The translations under genes were made by a program, and so were the position numbers. The notes beneath the pieces were generated by a model, which was given only the letters and a program-made list of their open reading frames with translations, was not told where the DNA came from and made no database searches. A stretch of 64,000 bases of DNA from Paenibacillus montanisoli (GTDB lineage Bacteria; Bacillota; Bacilli; Paenibacillales; Paenibacillaceae): positions 186,001-250,000 of the forward strand of contig NZ_QLUW01000003.1 of NCBI RefSeq assembly GCF_003268025.1. The letters run 5' to 3'. Shown here one piece after another: positions 8,528 through 16,194 of this stretch (position 1 is the stretch's first letter; the number at the start of each line of letters is the position of its first letter).

Positions 8528-8559
8528 GGGGCTGTCGGGTGACCGGCAGCCTTTTTTTG
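8528..8559 (+). terminator. Terminator after L,D-transpeptidase
   Basis: GGCTGTCGG/CCGGCAGCC hairpin followed by seven Ts. Confidence 0.85.
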
Positions 8560-8685
8560 CTGGAATAAGGGTTCTGGGAGGATAACGGTGTTCGGAGTGC
8601 GAATTGGTTGAATATGACTCGCACTGGTTTGGCGGGGATGCGGAGGAATTGGTTTTGACGATGTCCCGATGAGGTGGCGGAGAGA

Positions 8686-9198
8686 ATGAAGAAAATTTTC
8701 ATAGTCGGCATCGTTGCCAGCGGGAAGACGACGTTGGCGAAACGGCTATCCGAGAGGATCAACGTTCCTTGGCATGAGCTGGACTGCATTGTTCATCATC
8801 GAACGGCATCAGAGCGATTCAAACGGACCGCAGCCGAACAGGTGGAGGTCATTAAGGAGATTGACCGGAACGGGCCGTGGATATTGGAAGGCACCGACCG
8901 GGAATCGTACCGGCAATGCTTATTCGAGTTGGCCGATACGATCATCTTCCTCGATACGCCGCTTTGGAAGCGGCGAATCCGAATTTTGACCCGGTTCGCG
9001 AAACAAAAGCTCGGCATGGAAACCTGTCACTACAAACCGGATTTGAACATGCTGCGCATGATGTACAAGTGGACGCGGGACTTCGAACGGAATCGGGACC
9101 GGATGGAGGCTGAGCTGCAGCGCTATCCGCATAAAGTGATACGGTTGGCGGATAGCGATTGTTTGGAGTTTGTCGATAAGGCGGGGGTGAGGCGATGA
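8686..9198 (+). CDS. FlaR-like P-loop nucleoside/adenylate-kinase-type protein
   Basis: Small P-loop protein related to those annotated as DNA topology modulation protein FlaR or adenylate-kinase-like. Walker A is GIVASGKTTLAKRL at residues ~8-21, then WHELDCIVHH and a LID-like region rich in Arg (LWKRRIRILTRFAKQKLG). GAGGTGG at 8671-8677 favours ATG 8686 over the in-frame GTG 8674. The stop overlaps the following Nudix start by four bases, so the two are translationally coupled. Nucleotide or small-molecule kinase activity is likely; the substrate is unknown. Confidence 0.82.
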   Translation: MKKIFIVGIVASGKTTLAKRLSERINVPWHELDCIVHHRTASERFKRTAAEQVEVIKEIDRNGPWILEGTDRESYRQCLFELADTIIFLDTPLWKRRIRILTRFAKQKLGMETCHYKPDLNMLRMMYKWTRDFERNRDRMEAELQRYPHKVIRLADSDCLEFVDKAGVRR

Positions 9199-9761
9199 GG
9201 CTGGAAATCGTGACCGCTGGCGTTTTTGTACATTTCAACGGTTTTTTTCCTTTTCAAGTTGGACCAACCAAGACGGGCTCTGCCCTAGGCGTCGTTAGAT
9301 TAGGCGGGCATAGAGAAAATGGCGAAACAGGCTGGCAGTGCGCTAAGCGGGAAGCTTACGAAGAGGCTGGAATACGGCTCACCCCAACTAAGCCGCCGGC
9401 TACCTATTGGTATGAGTCTTCGAACAACCCGGAGTTAATGGCCGGAAGTTGGCACGAGTCGGACTGTGAGCCCCTTTTGGTCGGGAGAAGGCCCAATGGT
9501 CACGCGATAACTCCCATTTATTTAGCTTCTACTCAAGATGAGCCGGTTCCCATGATGGAAACGAAGGGCGTTTTGCTTCTAAGTCCGGATGATATTCGAA
9601 GGATCGCTTTCGCATCGGTGACGCTTGGTGAATACATTCAAGCTGGCGGAAAAGCGAACCTGAAAGAGGAGTTGCCGCTTCATCTGCCGTTGGAACCATT
9701 TCAGCAGCTTCGGCTGTTGGAGAGGTTAATCCGGATGCATCCGGAAATAGCAAATCCGTAG
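9195..9761 (+). CDS. Nudix hydrolase
   Basis: Hydrolyses a nucleoside diphosphate linked to another group. A full Nudix box is present: G-x5-E-x7-RE-A-Y-EE-A-G-I at residues ~37-59 (GHRENGETG ... REAYEEAGI). 188 residues. It starts inside the stop of the P-loop kinase gene (ATGA overlap), which implies a shared nucleotide-related role. Substrate not identified. Confidence 0.85.
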   Translation: MRLEIVTAGVFVHFNGFFPFQVGPTKTGSALGVVRLGGHRENGETGWQCAKREAYEEAGIRLTPTKPPATYWYESSNNPELMAGSWHESDCEPLLVGRRPNGHAITPIYLASTQDEPVPMMETKGVLLLSPDDIRRIAFASVTLGEYIQAGGKANLKEELPLHLPLEPFQQLRLLERLIRMHPEIANP

Positions 9762-9905
9762 TGATTTCTCACATAATTTCATATTAATTTCATATTGGCA
9801 TAGCCTCTCCTGTCCCTTATGATGGATAACGAGGGCATCATGAAAATTCTGGAAGATCAAGGAAACCTCGGAATCGGAAGAAGACGATAAGGAGGAAATA
9901 CCGTA

Positions 9906-10658
9906 ATGAAGCTCACGTTCGAACAGAAACAATCTATGCTCACCAAAGGGTATATCCACATTCCCGGCGTGATTCCACAAGTGATGATCGACCATGCAGT
10001 AAAACATATTAATCATTCCGTCGGACAGGGGATGCCGGTCGAACAGATGACGAAGTTCCGCGCGCAATCCTTCTGCCCGGAGCTGCAGGACAAACCGCCG
10101 ATTACCGGCTTGTTCAACGACACTCCGGTTAAGGGGTTTGTGGAGGAGTTGCTCGGAGAAGGGATGACGAAACCGATCCGCGCCGGACAAGTCGCCTTGC
10201 GGTTTCCGACGCTGCAGGATCCGCCGGCAGTAAATAAGCCTCATCTGGACGGCATGTACTCTCCGACCAATGGCGTGAAGGAAGGAACAATCGGGAATTT
10301 TACGATGCTTGTCGGCGTGCTTTTAAGTCCGGTACGCACAAAGTTCACCGGCAATTTCACCGTATGGCCGGGGACGCATAAGATTTTCGAGCAGTATTTC
10401 CGCGAGCACGGGCCGGATTCGCTGCTAAACGGGATGCCGCCGGTCGAGATGCCCGAACCGGTTCAAACGATAGGGGAGCCCGGGGACGTGTTTCTCGTTC
10501 ATTATCAGCTGGCGCATACGGTGGCATTAAATGCTTCCCCTAACCCAAGGTATGCGATATTCTTCCGCGTCAACCACGTCGAGCATGAGCTCGATTGGAG
10601 AGCGCCGATGCGCGATATTTGGCTCCATTGGCCGGGCGTACGGGAGATTATGCAGTAG
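9906..10658 (+). CDS. PhyH-family Fe(II)/2-oxoglutarate dioxygenase (paralogue 1)
   Basis: Probable non-haem iron oxygenase of the phytanoyl-CoA dioxygenase family, 250 residues. The iron triad appears as KPHLDGMYSP (His-x-Asp) and the distal His in HYQLAHTVALN; Arg in RYAIFFRVN is placed to bind 2-oxoglutarate. SD AGGAGG precedes ATG. It is monocistronic with its own terminator. It is the most divergent of the four PhyH-like proteins in this window. Substrate unknown; family members hydroxylate lipids, osmolytes or secondary metabolites. Confidence 0.85.
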   Translation: MKLTFEQKQSMLTKGYIHIPGVIPQVMIDHAVKHINHSVGQGMPVEQMTKFRAQSFCPELQDKPPITGLFNDTPVKGFVEELLGEGMTKPIRAGQVALRFPTLQDPPAVNKPHLDGMYSPTNGVKEGTIGNFTMLVGVLLSPVRTKFTGNFTVWPGTHKIFEQYFREHGPDSLLNGMPPVEMPEPVQTIGEPGDVFLVHYQLAHTVALNASPNPRYAIFFRVNHVEHELDWRAPMRDIWLHWPGVREIMQ

Positions 10659-10663
10659 TTTGA

Positions 10664-10710
10664 GAACCGTGATAAGCAGACAGTGTGTCTGCTCGTCACG
10701 GTTTTTTTTG
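10664..10710 (+). terminator. Terminator after first PhyH gene
   Basis: ACCGTGA(t)AAGCAGACA hairpin with TGTCTGCTCGTCACGGT (10666-10702), then eight Ts. It separates the gene from the downstream repeat array. Confidence 0.88.
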
Positions 10711-10714
10711 TTAG

Positions 10715-10998
10715 ACAAGAGAGGAAACGGTTACCGCACATGTGTAGGAATTCGCGGGAAAGGTGGTCAAGAGAGGTAACGGTTACCGCACATGAGCAGG
10801 TATTCGCGAGAAAGGTGGTCAAGAGAGGTAACGGTTACCGCACATGAGCAGGTATTCGCGAGAAAGGTGGTCAAGAGAGGTAACGGTTACCGCACATGAG
10901 TAGAAATTCGCGGGAAAAGCGGTCAAGAGAGGTAACGGTTACCGCACATGCGTGGAAATTCGCGGGAAAGGTGGTCAAGAGAGGTAACTGCTGCCGCT
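10715..10998 (+). repeat. 52-bp palindromic tandem array 1 (six units)
   Basis: Units begin at 10715, 10767, 10819, 10871, 10923 and 10975, each exactly 52 bases apart. The second and third are identical and the last is partial and decayed. Each begins CAAGAGAGG and carries the palindrome GGTAACGGTTACC, then CGCACATG, then a spacer with ATTCGCG and AAAGGTGG. No reading frame is conserved. It lies after a terminator and before the eut promoter. Both arrays 2 and 3 share the core and the period. Confidence 0.95.
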
Positions 10999-11007
10999 CG
11001 GGAATGA

Positions 11008-11036
11008 TTGGGACGCTGTAATCATATCTTGATAGT
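11008..11036 (+). promoter_or_regulatory. Candidate eut operon promoter
   Basis: TTGGGA (11008-11013), 17 bases, GATAGT (11031-11036). Each hexamer matches four of six consensus positions. It would start transcription about 10 bases before the first ANTAR-type hairpin. It is placed directly between repeat array 1 and the leader. Confidence 0.45.
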
Positions 11037-11050
11037 AAAAGGCATAGTCT

Positions 11051-11100
11051 CTTAGGCAATGGCGCCTAGGCGGGAAGCGAGCGAGCGCACGCTTCCTTCC
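11051..11100 (+). promoter_or_regulatory. Tandem hexaloop hairpins, likely EutV (ANTAR) target in eut leader
   Basis: Hairpin 1: CTTAGGC (11051-11057) pairs with GCCTAGG (11064-11070) around the hexaloop AATGGC. Hairpin 2 starts one base later: GCG (11077-11079), hexaloop AGCGAG, CGC (11086-11088), with outer GGAA/TTCC pairing, or alternatively GGAAGCG/CGCTTCC with a 10-base loop. ANTAR regulators are known to bind two adjacent hairpins whose six-base loops have A at position 1 and G at position 4; both loops fit. EutV and EutW are encoded in this operon, so antitermination or similar leader control is the likely mechanism. No strong T run was found after hairpin 2. Confidence 0.65.
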
Positions 11101-11148
11101 TGGGCGTTTGCCGTTTTCGGACGACTCCCTAGCTAGGAGGTGTGTGCA

Positions 11149-11802
11149 GTGGCTGGCCAACCGATCCGCGCGGTACCGCTGTCGGTCAGAGTCATTCCCA
11201 ATGTCGACCCGGGCCTGGCGGCGCAGCTGTCGCTCCCGCCGGGCATCCGAAGCATCGGGCTCATTACGTCGACGATCGACGATGTCGGGTATACGGCGAT
11301 CGATGAAGCGACGAAGAAGGCCGCCGTCGACGTGATTTACGCAAAATCATTTTATGCCGGCTCGGCGCACGCATCCGGTCCGCTGTCGGGCGAGTTTATC
11401 GGCATGCTCGGCGGGGCAACGCCGGCGGAGGTGGCAAGCGGGCTGCAGGCGGCCGTGTCGCTTATGGAAAGCGGCGCATGCTTCTACGCCCTGAATGAGG
11501 AAGGGACGCACGCGTATTACGCGCATGTCGTTTCCCGAAGCGGATCGTACTTGTCCGGCGTGGCCGGCATCGCGGAAGGCGAACCGATTGCGTATCTGAT
11601 TGCGCCGCCGCTGGAGGCCGTATACGGTTTGGACGCGGCGCTGAAGGCGGCGGACGTCCGGCTTTGCGTGTTCTACGGCCCTCCAACGGAGACCAACTTC
11701 GGCGGCGGCCTGCTGACGGGCAGCCAATCCGCGTGCAGAGCCGCGGCCGAGGCTTTCGCCGAGGCGGTGGCGGGCGTTGCGAGGCAGCCGATCAAATGGT
11801 AA
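11149..11802 (+). CDS. eutL: Microcompartment shell protein EutL
   Basis: Trimeric double-BMC-domain shell protein forming gated pores in the ethanolamine microcompartment. About 217 residues and closely similar along its length to enterobacterial EutL: IRSIGLITSTIDDVGYTAIDEATKKAAVDVIYAKS, SRSGSYLSGVAGI, AYLIAPPLEAVYGLDAALK and a conserved ETNFGGGLLTGSQSACRAA end. SD AGGAGG (11135-11140) points to GTG 11149 rather than GTG 11140. It is the first gene of the eut operon; the next shell gene starts 12 bases after its stop. Confidence 0.96.
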   Translation: MAGQPIRAVPLSVRVIPNVDPGLAAQLSLPPGIRSIGLITSTIDDVGYTAIDEATKKAAVDVIYAKSFYAGSAHASGPLSGEFIGMLGGATPAEVASGLQAAVSLMESGACFYALNEEGTHAYYAHVVSRSGSYLSGVAGIAEGEPIAYLIAPPLEAVYGLDAALKAADVRLCVFYGPPTETNFGGGLLTGSQSACRAAAEAFAEAVAGVARQPIKW

Positions 11803-11814
11803 GGGGGAGCGGAC

Positions 11815-12135
11815 ATGAGGCAGCCGCCGTATTCGCTTGGCATGATTGAAACGTACGGCGTTCCGGCATTGATCGCGGCGGCGGACGCTGCTGCCAAGAC
11901 GGCGGACGTCCGGGTGACAGCGGTTAACAAAGTCGATGCCGGCATCGTCACGATCTTTATTCTAGGCGATGTCGCCGCGGTGAAGGCGGCTGTCGCAGCC
12001 GGGGCTCAGGCCGCAGCCGGGGCAGGTAAGCTGTTGGGCACGCATGTCATTGCGAGGCCGGATGAAGCGGTGGCGCAATTGGTGAAGCCGGTTGCTGCGG
12101 AGAAAGGCGAAGACCGGGACGGTGGAAACGAATGA
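11815..12135 (+). CDS. Single-domain BMC hexameric shell protein
   Basis: 106 residues with one BMC domain (YSLGMIETYGVPALIAAADAA ... VIARP), of the EutM/PduA fold but divergent, with a charged Asp/Glu/Gly-rich tail (EKGEDRDGGNE). It probably forms hexameric facets beside EutM; the position next to eutL and before eutE is typical. SD AAGGGGGAG precedes ATG. The stop overlaps the eutE start (ATGA), indicating coupling. The differing pore residues may give it a distinct transport role (inference). Confidence 0.92.
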   Translation: MRQPPYSLGMIETYGVPALIAAADAAAKTADVRVTAVNKVDAGIVTIFILGDVAAVKAAVAAGAQAAAGAGKLLGTHVIARPDEAVAQLVKPVAAEKGEDRDGGNE

Positions 12136-13610
12136 GATTGCTGGATTCGGATTTGCAGGCGATCCAAGAGGTTCGAAGCAGTCTGGCCGAAGCCAAGGCG
12201 GCGCAGAAGCAGCTGGAGAAACTGACGCAGCAGCAAGTGGACCGCATCATCGCGGCAATGGCAGCTGCAGCAGAGGAGCATGCGGAGCGGCTCGGCCTAT
12301 TGGCCGTAGAGGAAACGGGCTTCGGCAAGCCGGCCGACAAGAAAGCCAAAAACCTGTTCGTCGCGCGCGACGTTTACGCCTCGATCAAGGAGATGAAGAC
12401 CGTCGGCATCATCGGCAAGGACGAAGCGCGGCAGATATGGGAGGTGGCGCAGCCTGTCGGAGTCGTGGCCGCCATCGTTCCTTCGACCAACCCGACCTCG
12501 ACGGTCTTGTTCAAATGCATGATCGCGCTGAAGGCGCGCAACGCGATCGTCATTTCTCCGCATCCTTCCGCGCTGCGGTGCTCTCAAGAAACGGCGAAGC
12601 TGATGCGTCATTCGGCGGAGGAAGCGGGTGCGCCCCCCGGCTTGATCCATTGCCTGTCGGTCCCGTCGATCGAGGCTTGCGGCGAGCTCATGAAGCATCG
12701 GTTGACGGATGTTATTCTGGCGACCGGCGGCGCAGGCATGGTAAAGGCGGCTTACAGCTCCGGCAAGCCCGCATATGGAGTTGGACCTGGCAACGTGCCG
12801 GTCTTTGTTCACCGCAGCGCGGACATTCCGCGCGCCGTGAGCCGGATCCTGCAGAGCAAAACGTTCGATTACGGGACGATTTGCGCCTCCGAGCAAGCGA
12901 TCGTGGCCGATCAGCCGATCAAGTCCCGCCTAGTGGAGGAGCTGAAGAGGCAGGGAGCTTATTTGCTGAACGAGCGGGAGAAGCGACAGATCGCGGAGCT
13001 GATTTTGCGCGGAAACGGCCTAAACCCGCGGATTGTCGGTAAGTCGCCTCAGGCCATCGCTGATATGGCCGGCATTTCCGTGCCTTTGGAGACGAGCGTG
13101 TTGGTTGCCGAGGAAAAGGGCGTCGGTCTGGATTATCCATTTTCCGTCGAGAAGCTGTCGCCGATTCTAGCCTTGTACACGGTAAACGATTGTTTGGAAG
13201 GCGGGCGGCTCTGCACGGAGCTGCTGGAGCTCGGCGGACTCGGGCATACGCTCGGCATCCATTGCGGAGACGAAGCGGTCATTGAGGCGTTCGGACTGGA
13301 GCTGCCGGCGTCGCGTATCATCGTAAACGCCGGAACGACTTTCGGCGGAATCGGCGCCACAACGGGCATTTTGCCTTCGATGACGCTCGGATGCGGGGCT
13401 TACGGCGGCAACATCACATCGGATAATATCGGACCGCAGCATCTGATGAATCTAAAGCGGGTTGCTTTCGGTATTCGCGATATGCAGGTGGAACATGAGG
13501 CGGCCGAGCGATTGGCCCGGCAAGTGATTGGCACGCGCCAACTCGGCATTTCGCGGGAAGAGGTACTGGATATCGTGAAGAGCGTTCTTTCCCAAATGAA
13601 GCTTGGATAA
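12132..13610 (+). CDS. eutE: Acetylating acetaldehyde dehydrogenase EutE
   Basis: Converts acetaldehyde plus CoA and NAD to acetyl-CoA inside the microcompartment. 492 residues of the aldehyde dehydrogenase superfamily: PSTNPTSTVLFK, GGAGMVKAAYSSGKPAYGVGPGNVPV, catalytic Cys 251 in YGTICASEQAIV, and LGGLGHTLGIH. The last ~20 residues (ISREEVLDIVKSVLSQMKLG) form a predicted amphipathic helix after a linker, a likely encapsulation peptide, here at the C-terminus. It overlaps the previous BMC gene by four bases. Confidence 0.95.
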   Translation: MRLLDSDLQAIQEVRSSLAEAKAAQKQLEKLTQQQVDRIIAAMAAAAEEHAERLGLLAVEETGFGKPADKKAKNLFVARDVYASIKEMKTVGIIGKDEARQIWEVAQPVGVVAAIVPSTNPTSTVLFKCMIALKARNAIVISPHPSALRCSQETAKLMRHSAEEAGAPPGLIHCLSVPSIEACGELMKHRLTDVILATGGAGMVKAAYSSGKPAYGVGPGNVPVFVHRSADIPRAVSRILQSKTFDYGTICASEQAIVADQPIKSRLVEELKRQGAYLLNEREKRQIAELILRGNGLNPRIVGKSPQAIADMAGISVPLETSVLVAEEKGVGLDYPFSVEKLSPILALYTVNDCLEGGRLCTELLELGGLGHTLGIHCGDEAVIEAFGLELPASRIIVNAGTTFGGIGATTGILPSMTLGCGAYGGNITSDNIGPQHLMNLKRVAFGIRDMQVEHEAAERLARQVIGTRQLGISREEVLDIVKSVLSQMKLG

Positions 13611-13644
13611 CTAGGAACAGCATTCCTAAGAGGAGGCATGGACG

Positions 13645-13932
13645 ATGGCAGGCGAATATACGGCACTCGGTATGATAGAAACGAAAGGGCTGGTCGGCTC
13701 GATCGAGGCAGCCGACGCGATGGTGAAGGCGGCGAACGTCAGGCTGATCGGCAAGGTGCATGTCGGCGGCGGTCTGGTAACGGTCATGGTCAGGGGCGAC
13801 GTCGGCGCCGTGAAAGCGGCAACGGATGCGGGCGCCGCCGCGGCGGAGAAGATCGGCGAGCTCGTGTCCGTGCATGTCATTCCTCGCCCGCATTCCGACA
13901 TTGAGTTTATTTTGCCGAAGCTTGAAGGCTGA
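13645..13932 (+). CDS. eutM: Major hexameric shell protein EutM/PduA type
   Basis: 95-residue canonical BMC-domain protein: [64 protein letters not shown]. It builds the hexagonal shell sheets. SD GGAGG (13631-13636) is 9 bases from ATG 13645; the out-of-frame ATG at 13638 is ignored. It is followed closely by eutD. Confidence 0.96.
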   Translation: MAGEYTALGMIETKGLVGSIEAADAMVKAANVRLIGKVHVGGGLVTVMVRGDVGAVKAATDAGAAAAEKIGELVSVHVIPRPHSDIEFILPKLEG

Positions 13933-13943
13933 TCCGGACCGCG

Positions 13944-14711
13944 ATGAGGCTGATTACGGAAGCGGCGCTAAGGGCGGGGCTGGCGAAGGGACTTCCGAAT
14001 CCGTACCCGGTCGAAGAAGGGGTTAAGCTGACGCCGGCCGCAGCGGATTTCTTGAGATCGCGAGGCATACGGGTCGAGCGAACGGCAGCGGCGGACTTCC
14101 GTGCAACGCCGCCGATCGGCAGAACGATCCCGGTAGGCGTATCCGGCCGCCACATCCATCTATCCGAGCCGCATGTCGAAGCGCTGTTCGGCGCCGGAGC
14201 CAAGCTGACCGTCCAGCGCGAATTGTCGCAGCCGGGCCAATTCGCGGCGAAGGAAACCGTGACGCTGGCGGGTCCGAAAGGCGTCCTCCGGAACGTGCGC
14301 GTTCTCGGTCCGGCGAGAGGGGCAACGCAAGCGGAAATCTCGCGAACGGACGGCTTCGCGCTGGGCGTTCAGCCGGATCTCCGGTTATCCGGCGATTTGG
14401 CAGGGACATCCGGCATTGCCGTTATCGGTCCTTGCGGCATGCTCGCGCTGCGGGAAGGGTTGATTGCCGCAAGGAACCACGTTCATATGTCGGTGGACGA
14501 GGCGGCTGCATTTGGAGTGAAGCACGGCGACAGGCTGCTGGTGCAGACGGTTTCATCGGCACGGCCGGTCATTTTCCCCGAAGTTATCGTAAGGGTGCAC
14601 GAGCGCTTCGCGCTGGAGCTGCATCTCGACACGGACGAAGCGAACGCGGCGGGGCTGGCGACAGGCGATGCCGTACGGATGGTTGGGATCAACGGCGTTT
14701 ACACGGGCTGA
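13944..14711 (+). CDS. eutD: Phosphotransacylase EutD (PduL type) with EutQ-like N-terminal module
   Basis: Makes acetyl phosphate from acetyl-CoA and recycles CoA in the compartment. The C-terminal ~200 residues are PduL type with the zinc-binding HIHLS and HVHMS motifs and the ending DAVRMVGINGVYTG. The first ~45 residues (ITEAALRAGLAKG ... LTPAAADFLRSRGIRVER) are an added module resembling the start of EutQ and EutT, and also the C-terminus of the next gene product. 255 residues. The SD is weak; the gap from eutM is 11 bases. Confidence 0.9.
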   Translation: MRLITEAALRAGLAKGLPNPYPVEEGVKLTPAAADFLRSRGIRVERTAAADFRATPPIGRTIPVGVSGRHIHLSEPHVEALFGAGAKLTVQRELSQPGQFAAKETVTLAGPKGVLRNVRVLGPARGATQAEISRTDGFALGVQPDLRLSGDLAGTSGIAVIGPCGMLALREGLIAARNHVHMSVDEAAAFGVKHGDRLLVQTVSSARPVIFPEVIVRVHERFALELHLDTDEANAAGLATGDAVRMVGINGVYTG

Positions 14712-14728
14712 GCGAGGGGGGACCGCAG

Positions 14729-15550
14729 TTGGAGATGAAGCAGCTGGTGGAGTCCATCATCCGCGAGCTTGTCGGCAAGCTGCAGGAGGAAAAGGCGGCG
14801 AAGGAGCCTAGAGTGCTTTATCTGTTCAACGACAGCACCGCTCATGAAGCGTATGCCGACCATTTTATCCTGCTGCGGAAAAATGGCATCCACTATGACC
14901 GAATGTTTCTCGACGGAGTAACATCGGCATGGCTTGGCATGCATAAAGTAGAGTCGAGCGGTTCTGGACGGGTCATTGCCCAAGACGATTCCGCCCCTGC
15001 CCCGATCGAAATCCCGCTGGCGTACGATGGCCTCGTCATCCCGGAAATCTCGCTTGACGATGCGGGACGGATCGCGCTTGGCATGAAGGGCACGGTGGTA
15101 TCGGAGCTGGCATTCGCCGCGCTAGTGACGGGAAAGTTTGTCGTCGTCGGTGACGACAGCCCAGGGTTAACTCGTGCCGACCGCCGTACATTGAAGGCGC
15201 TAGAGCTGCCTGAACCTTACCGGAAGCTGTTTCGCTATTACAAGAGCGAGATGCAGATGTACGGGGTTTATTTTGCCCCTTCGAAGGAGCTGGCGACGTG
15301 GGTTGCAGACCGATTCGGTATGAAGGCTGGCGAGGAGAAGGACGACGCGAGGGATCCGGCCGGTTTTGAAACCGGTACCGGCATAGAGCGGTTTGAAGGA
15401 AAGCTGCTAACCGCCGAATGGGTACGCGAGCGGACAAGAAGCGGGCGCATCGCTTGCATTGAGGCAGGCAAGGGGACGATCGTGTCGCCGCTGGCGAAGG
15501 ATATGCTCCGGGAGCAAGGCATCGAAGTCCGAATGACGGATGGAGGGTGA
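14729..15550 (+). CDS. Flavoprotein-like eut-operon protein of unknown function
   Basis: About 273 residues. The start is helical (MKQLVESIIRELVGKLQEEK), amphipathic and typical of a microcompartment targeting peptide. The middle resembles the flavoprotein (HFCD-like) fold: RVLYLFNDSTAHE, YDGLVIPEISLDDAGRIALG, and ALVTGKFVVVGDD. The C-terminal ~45 residues (LLTAEWVRERTRSG ... VSPLAKDMLREQGIEVRMT) match the module at the N-terminus of EutD. GAGGGGGG (14714-14721) supports TTG 14729, seven bases away, because the ATG at 14735 abuts GGAG with no gap. I do not recognise a named family. Function is inferred as a luminal redox or assembly factor. Confidence 0.75.
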   Translation: MEMKQLVESIIRELVGKLQEEKAAKEPRVLYLFNDSTAHEAYADHFILLRKNGIHYDRMFLDGVTSAWLGMHKVESSGSGRVIAQDDSAPAPIEIPLAYDGLVIPEISLDDAGRIALGMKGTVVSELAFAALVTGKFVVVGDDSPGLTRADRRTLKALELPEPYRKLFRYYKSEMQMYGVYFAPSKELATWVADRFGMKAGEEKDDARDPAGFETGTGIERFEGKLLTAEWVRERTRSGRIACIEAGKGTIVSPLAKDMLREQGIEVRMTDGG

Positions 15551-15557
15551 GCGGCCT

Positions 15558-15848
15558 ATGATGTTCGGCAAGGTAATCGGAAGCATCTGGGCGACCCAGA
15601 AGGAAGAAGGGATGGACAATTTGAAGCTGATGGTCGTTCAGCCGATCGATTTTGGCGGGAAGCCGGCGGGGCAGACGGTCATCGCCGCCGACCGGATCGG
15701 GGCCGGCGTGGGAGAGCAGGTCGTCATCTCAAGGGGCAGTCCGGCCCGCGCGCTGTTCGGCGGCCGAAACGTCCCGATCGACGCGATGATTATCGGCATC
15801 GTGGACAGCTTCGATGTCGCATCTCTGGATGGAACGGAGGACGCATGA
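15558..15848 (+). CDS. eutN: Pentameric vertex protein EutN/CcmL
   Basis: About 96 residues of the EutN/CcmL/BMC-P family that caps shell vertices: FGKVIGSIWATQKEEGMDNLKLMVVQPID, AADRIGAGVGEQVVISRGSPAR, and DAMIIGIVD. SD GGAGGG (15542-15547) is 10 bases from ATG 15558; the earlier in-frame ATG 15540 overlaps the upstream stop region and is not favoured. The stop overlaps the eutS start. Confidence 0.95.
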   Translation: MMFGKVIGSIWATQKEEGMDNLKLMVVQPIDFGGKPAGQTVIAADRIGAGVGEQVVISRGSPARALFGGRNVPIDAMIIGIVDSFDVASLDGTEDA

Positions 15849-16189
15849 TGGAGCAGGGCAAGCAGCGCGTCATCCAGGAGTATGTGCCGGGCAAGCAGCT
15901 GACGCTCGCCCATGTGATTGCCAATCCCGACCCCATTCTGTACACGAAGCTTGGCATCGAGGAAGCGAGCGCGATCGGCATTCTCACGCTAACGCCGACC
16001 GAGACGGCCATTATCGCGGCGGACGTGGCGACGAAAGCCGCGCATGTCGGCATCGGCTACTTGGACCGGTTTACCGGCTCGCTCGTCATCGTCGGCGAGG
16101 TATCCGCCGTCAGCATGGCTATCGAGGCCGTGAACGTCTTTCTGGCCGAAAAGCTGCATTTCACGATCGCGCCGCTGACAAGGTCGTGA
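15848..16189 (+). CDS. eutS: Shell protein EutS
   Basis: Permuted BMC-domain shell protein with the bent hexamer of EutS/PduU. About 113 residues: RVIQEYVPGKQLTLAHVIANPDP, AIGILTLTPTETAIIAADVATKAAHVGIGYLDRFTGSLVIVGEVSAV. Two consecutive ATGs (15845, 15848); GGAGG at 15836-15840 gives 7-base spacing to the second. It overlaps eutN. Confidence 0.95.
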   Translation: MEQGKQRVIQEYVPGKQLTLAHVIANPDPILYTKLGIEEASAIGILTLTPTETAIIAADVATKAAHVGIGYLDRFTGSLVIVGEVSAVSMAIEAVNVFLAEKLHFTIAPLTRS

Positions 16190-16194
16190 GAGGC

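Noticed and set aside
10715-10998. Possible CRISPR array
   Set aside because: The whole unit, spacer included, repeats within each array (units 2 and 3 are identical), and no cas genes are present.
12092-13042. 316-residue plus-strand frame overlapping eutE
   Set aside because: It is the +1 frame of eutE; the composition is Arg/Gly/Ser-rich and no domain is recognised.
14432-14728. N-terminal extension of the flavoprotein-like gene
   Set aside because: This part overlaps eutD in another frame and has a random Arg/Gly-rich composition; the SD points to TTG 14729.
15814-16194. N-terminal extension of EutP
   Set aside because: It is the shifted frame of eutS; the P-loop family begins at MRKIMIIGAIGSGKS.
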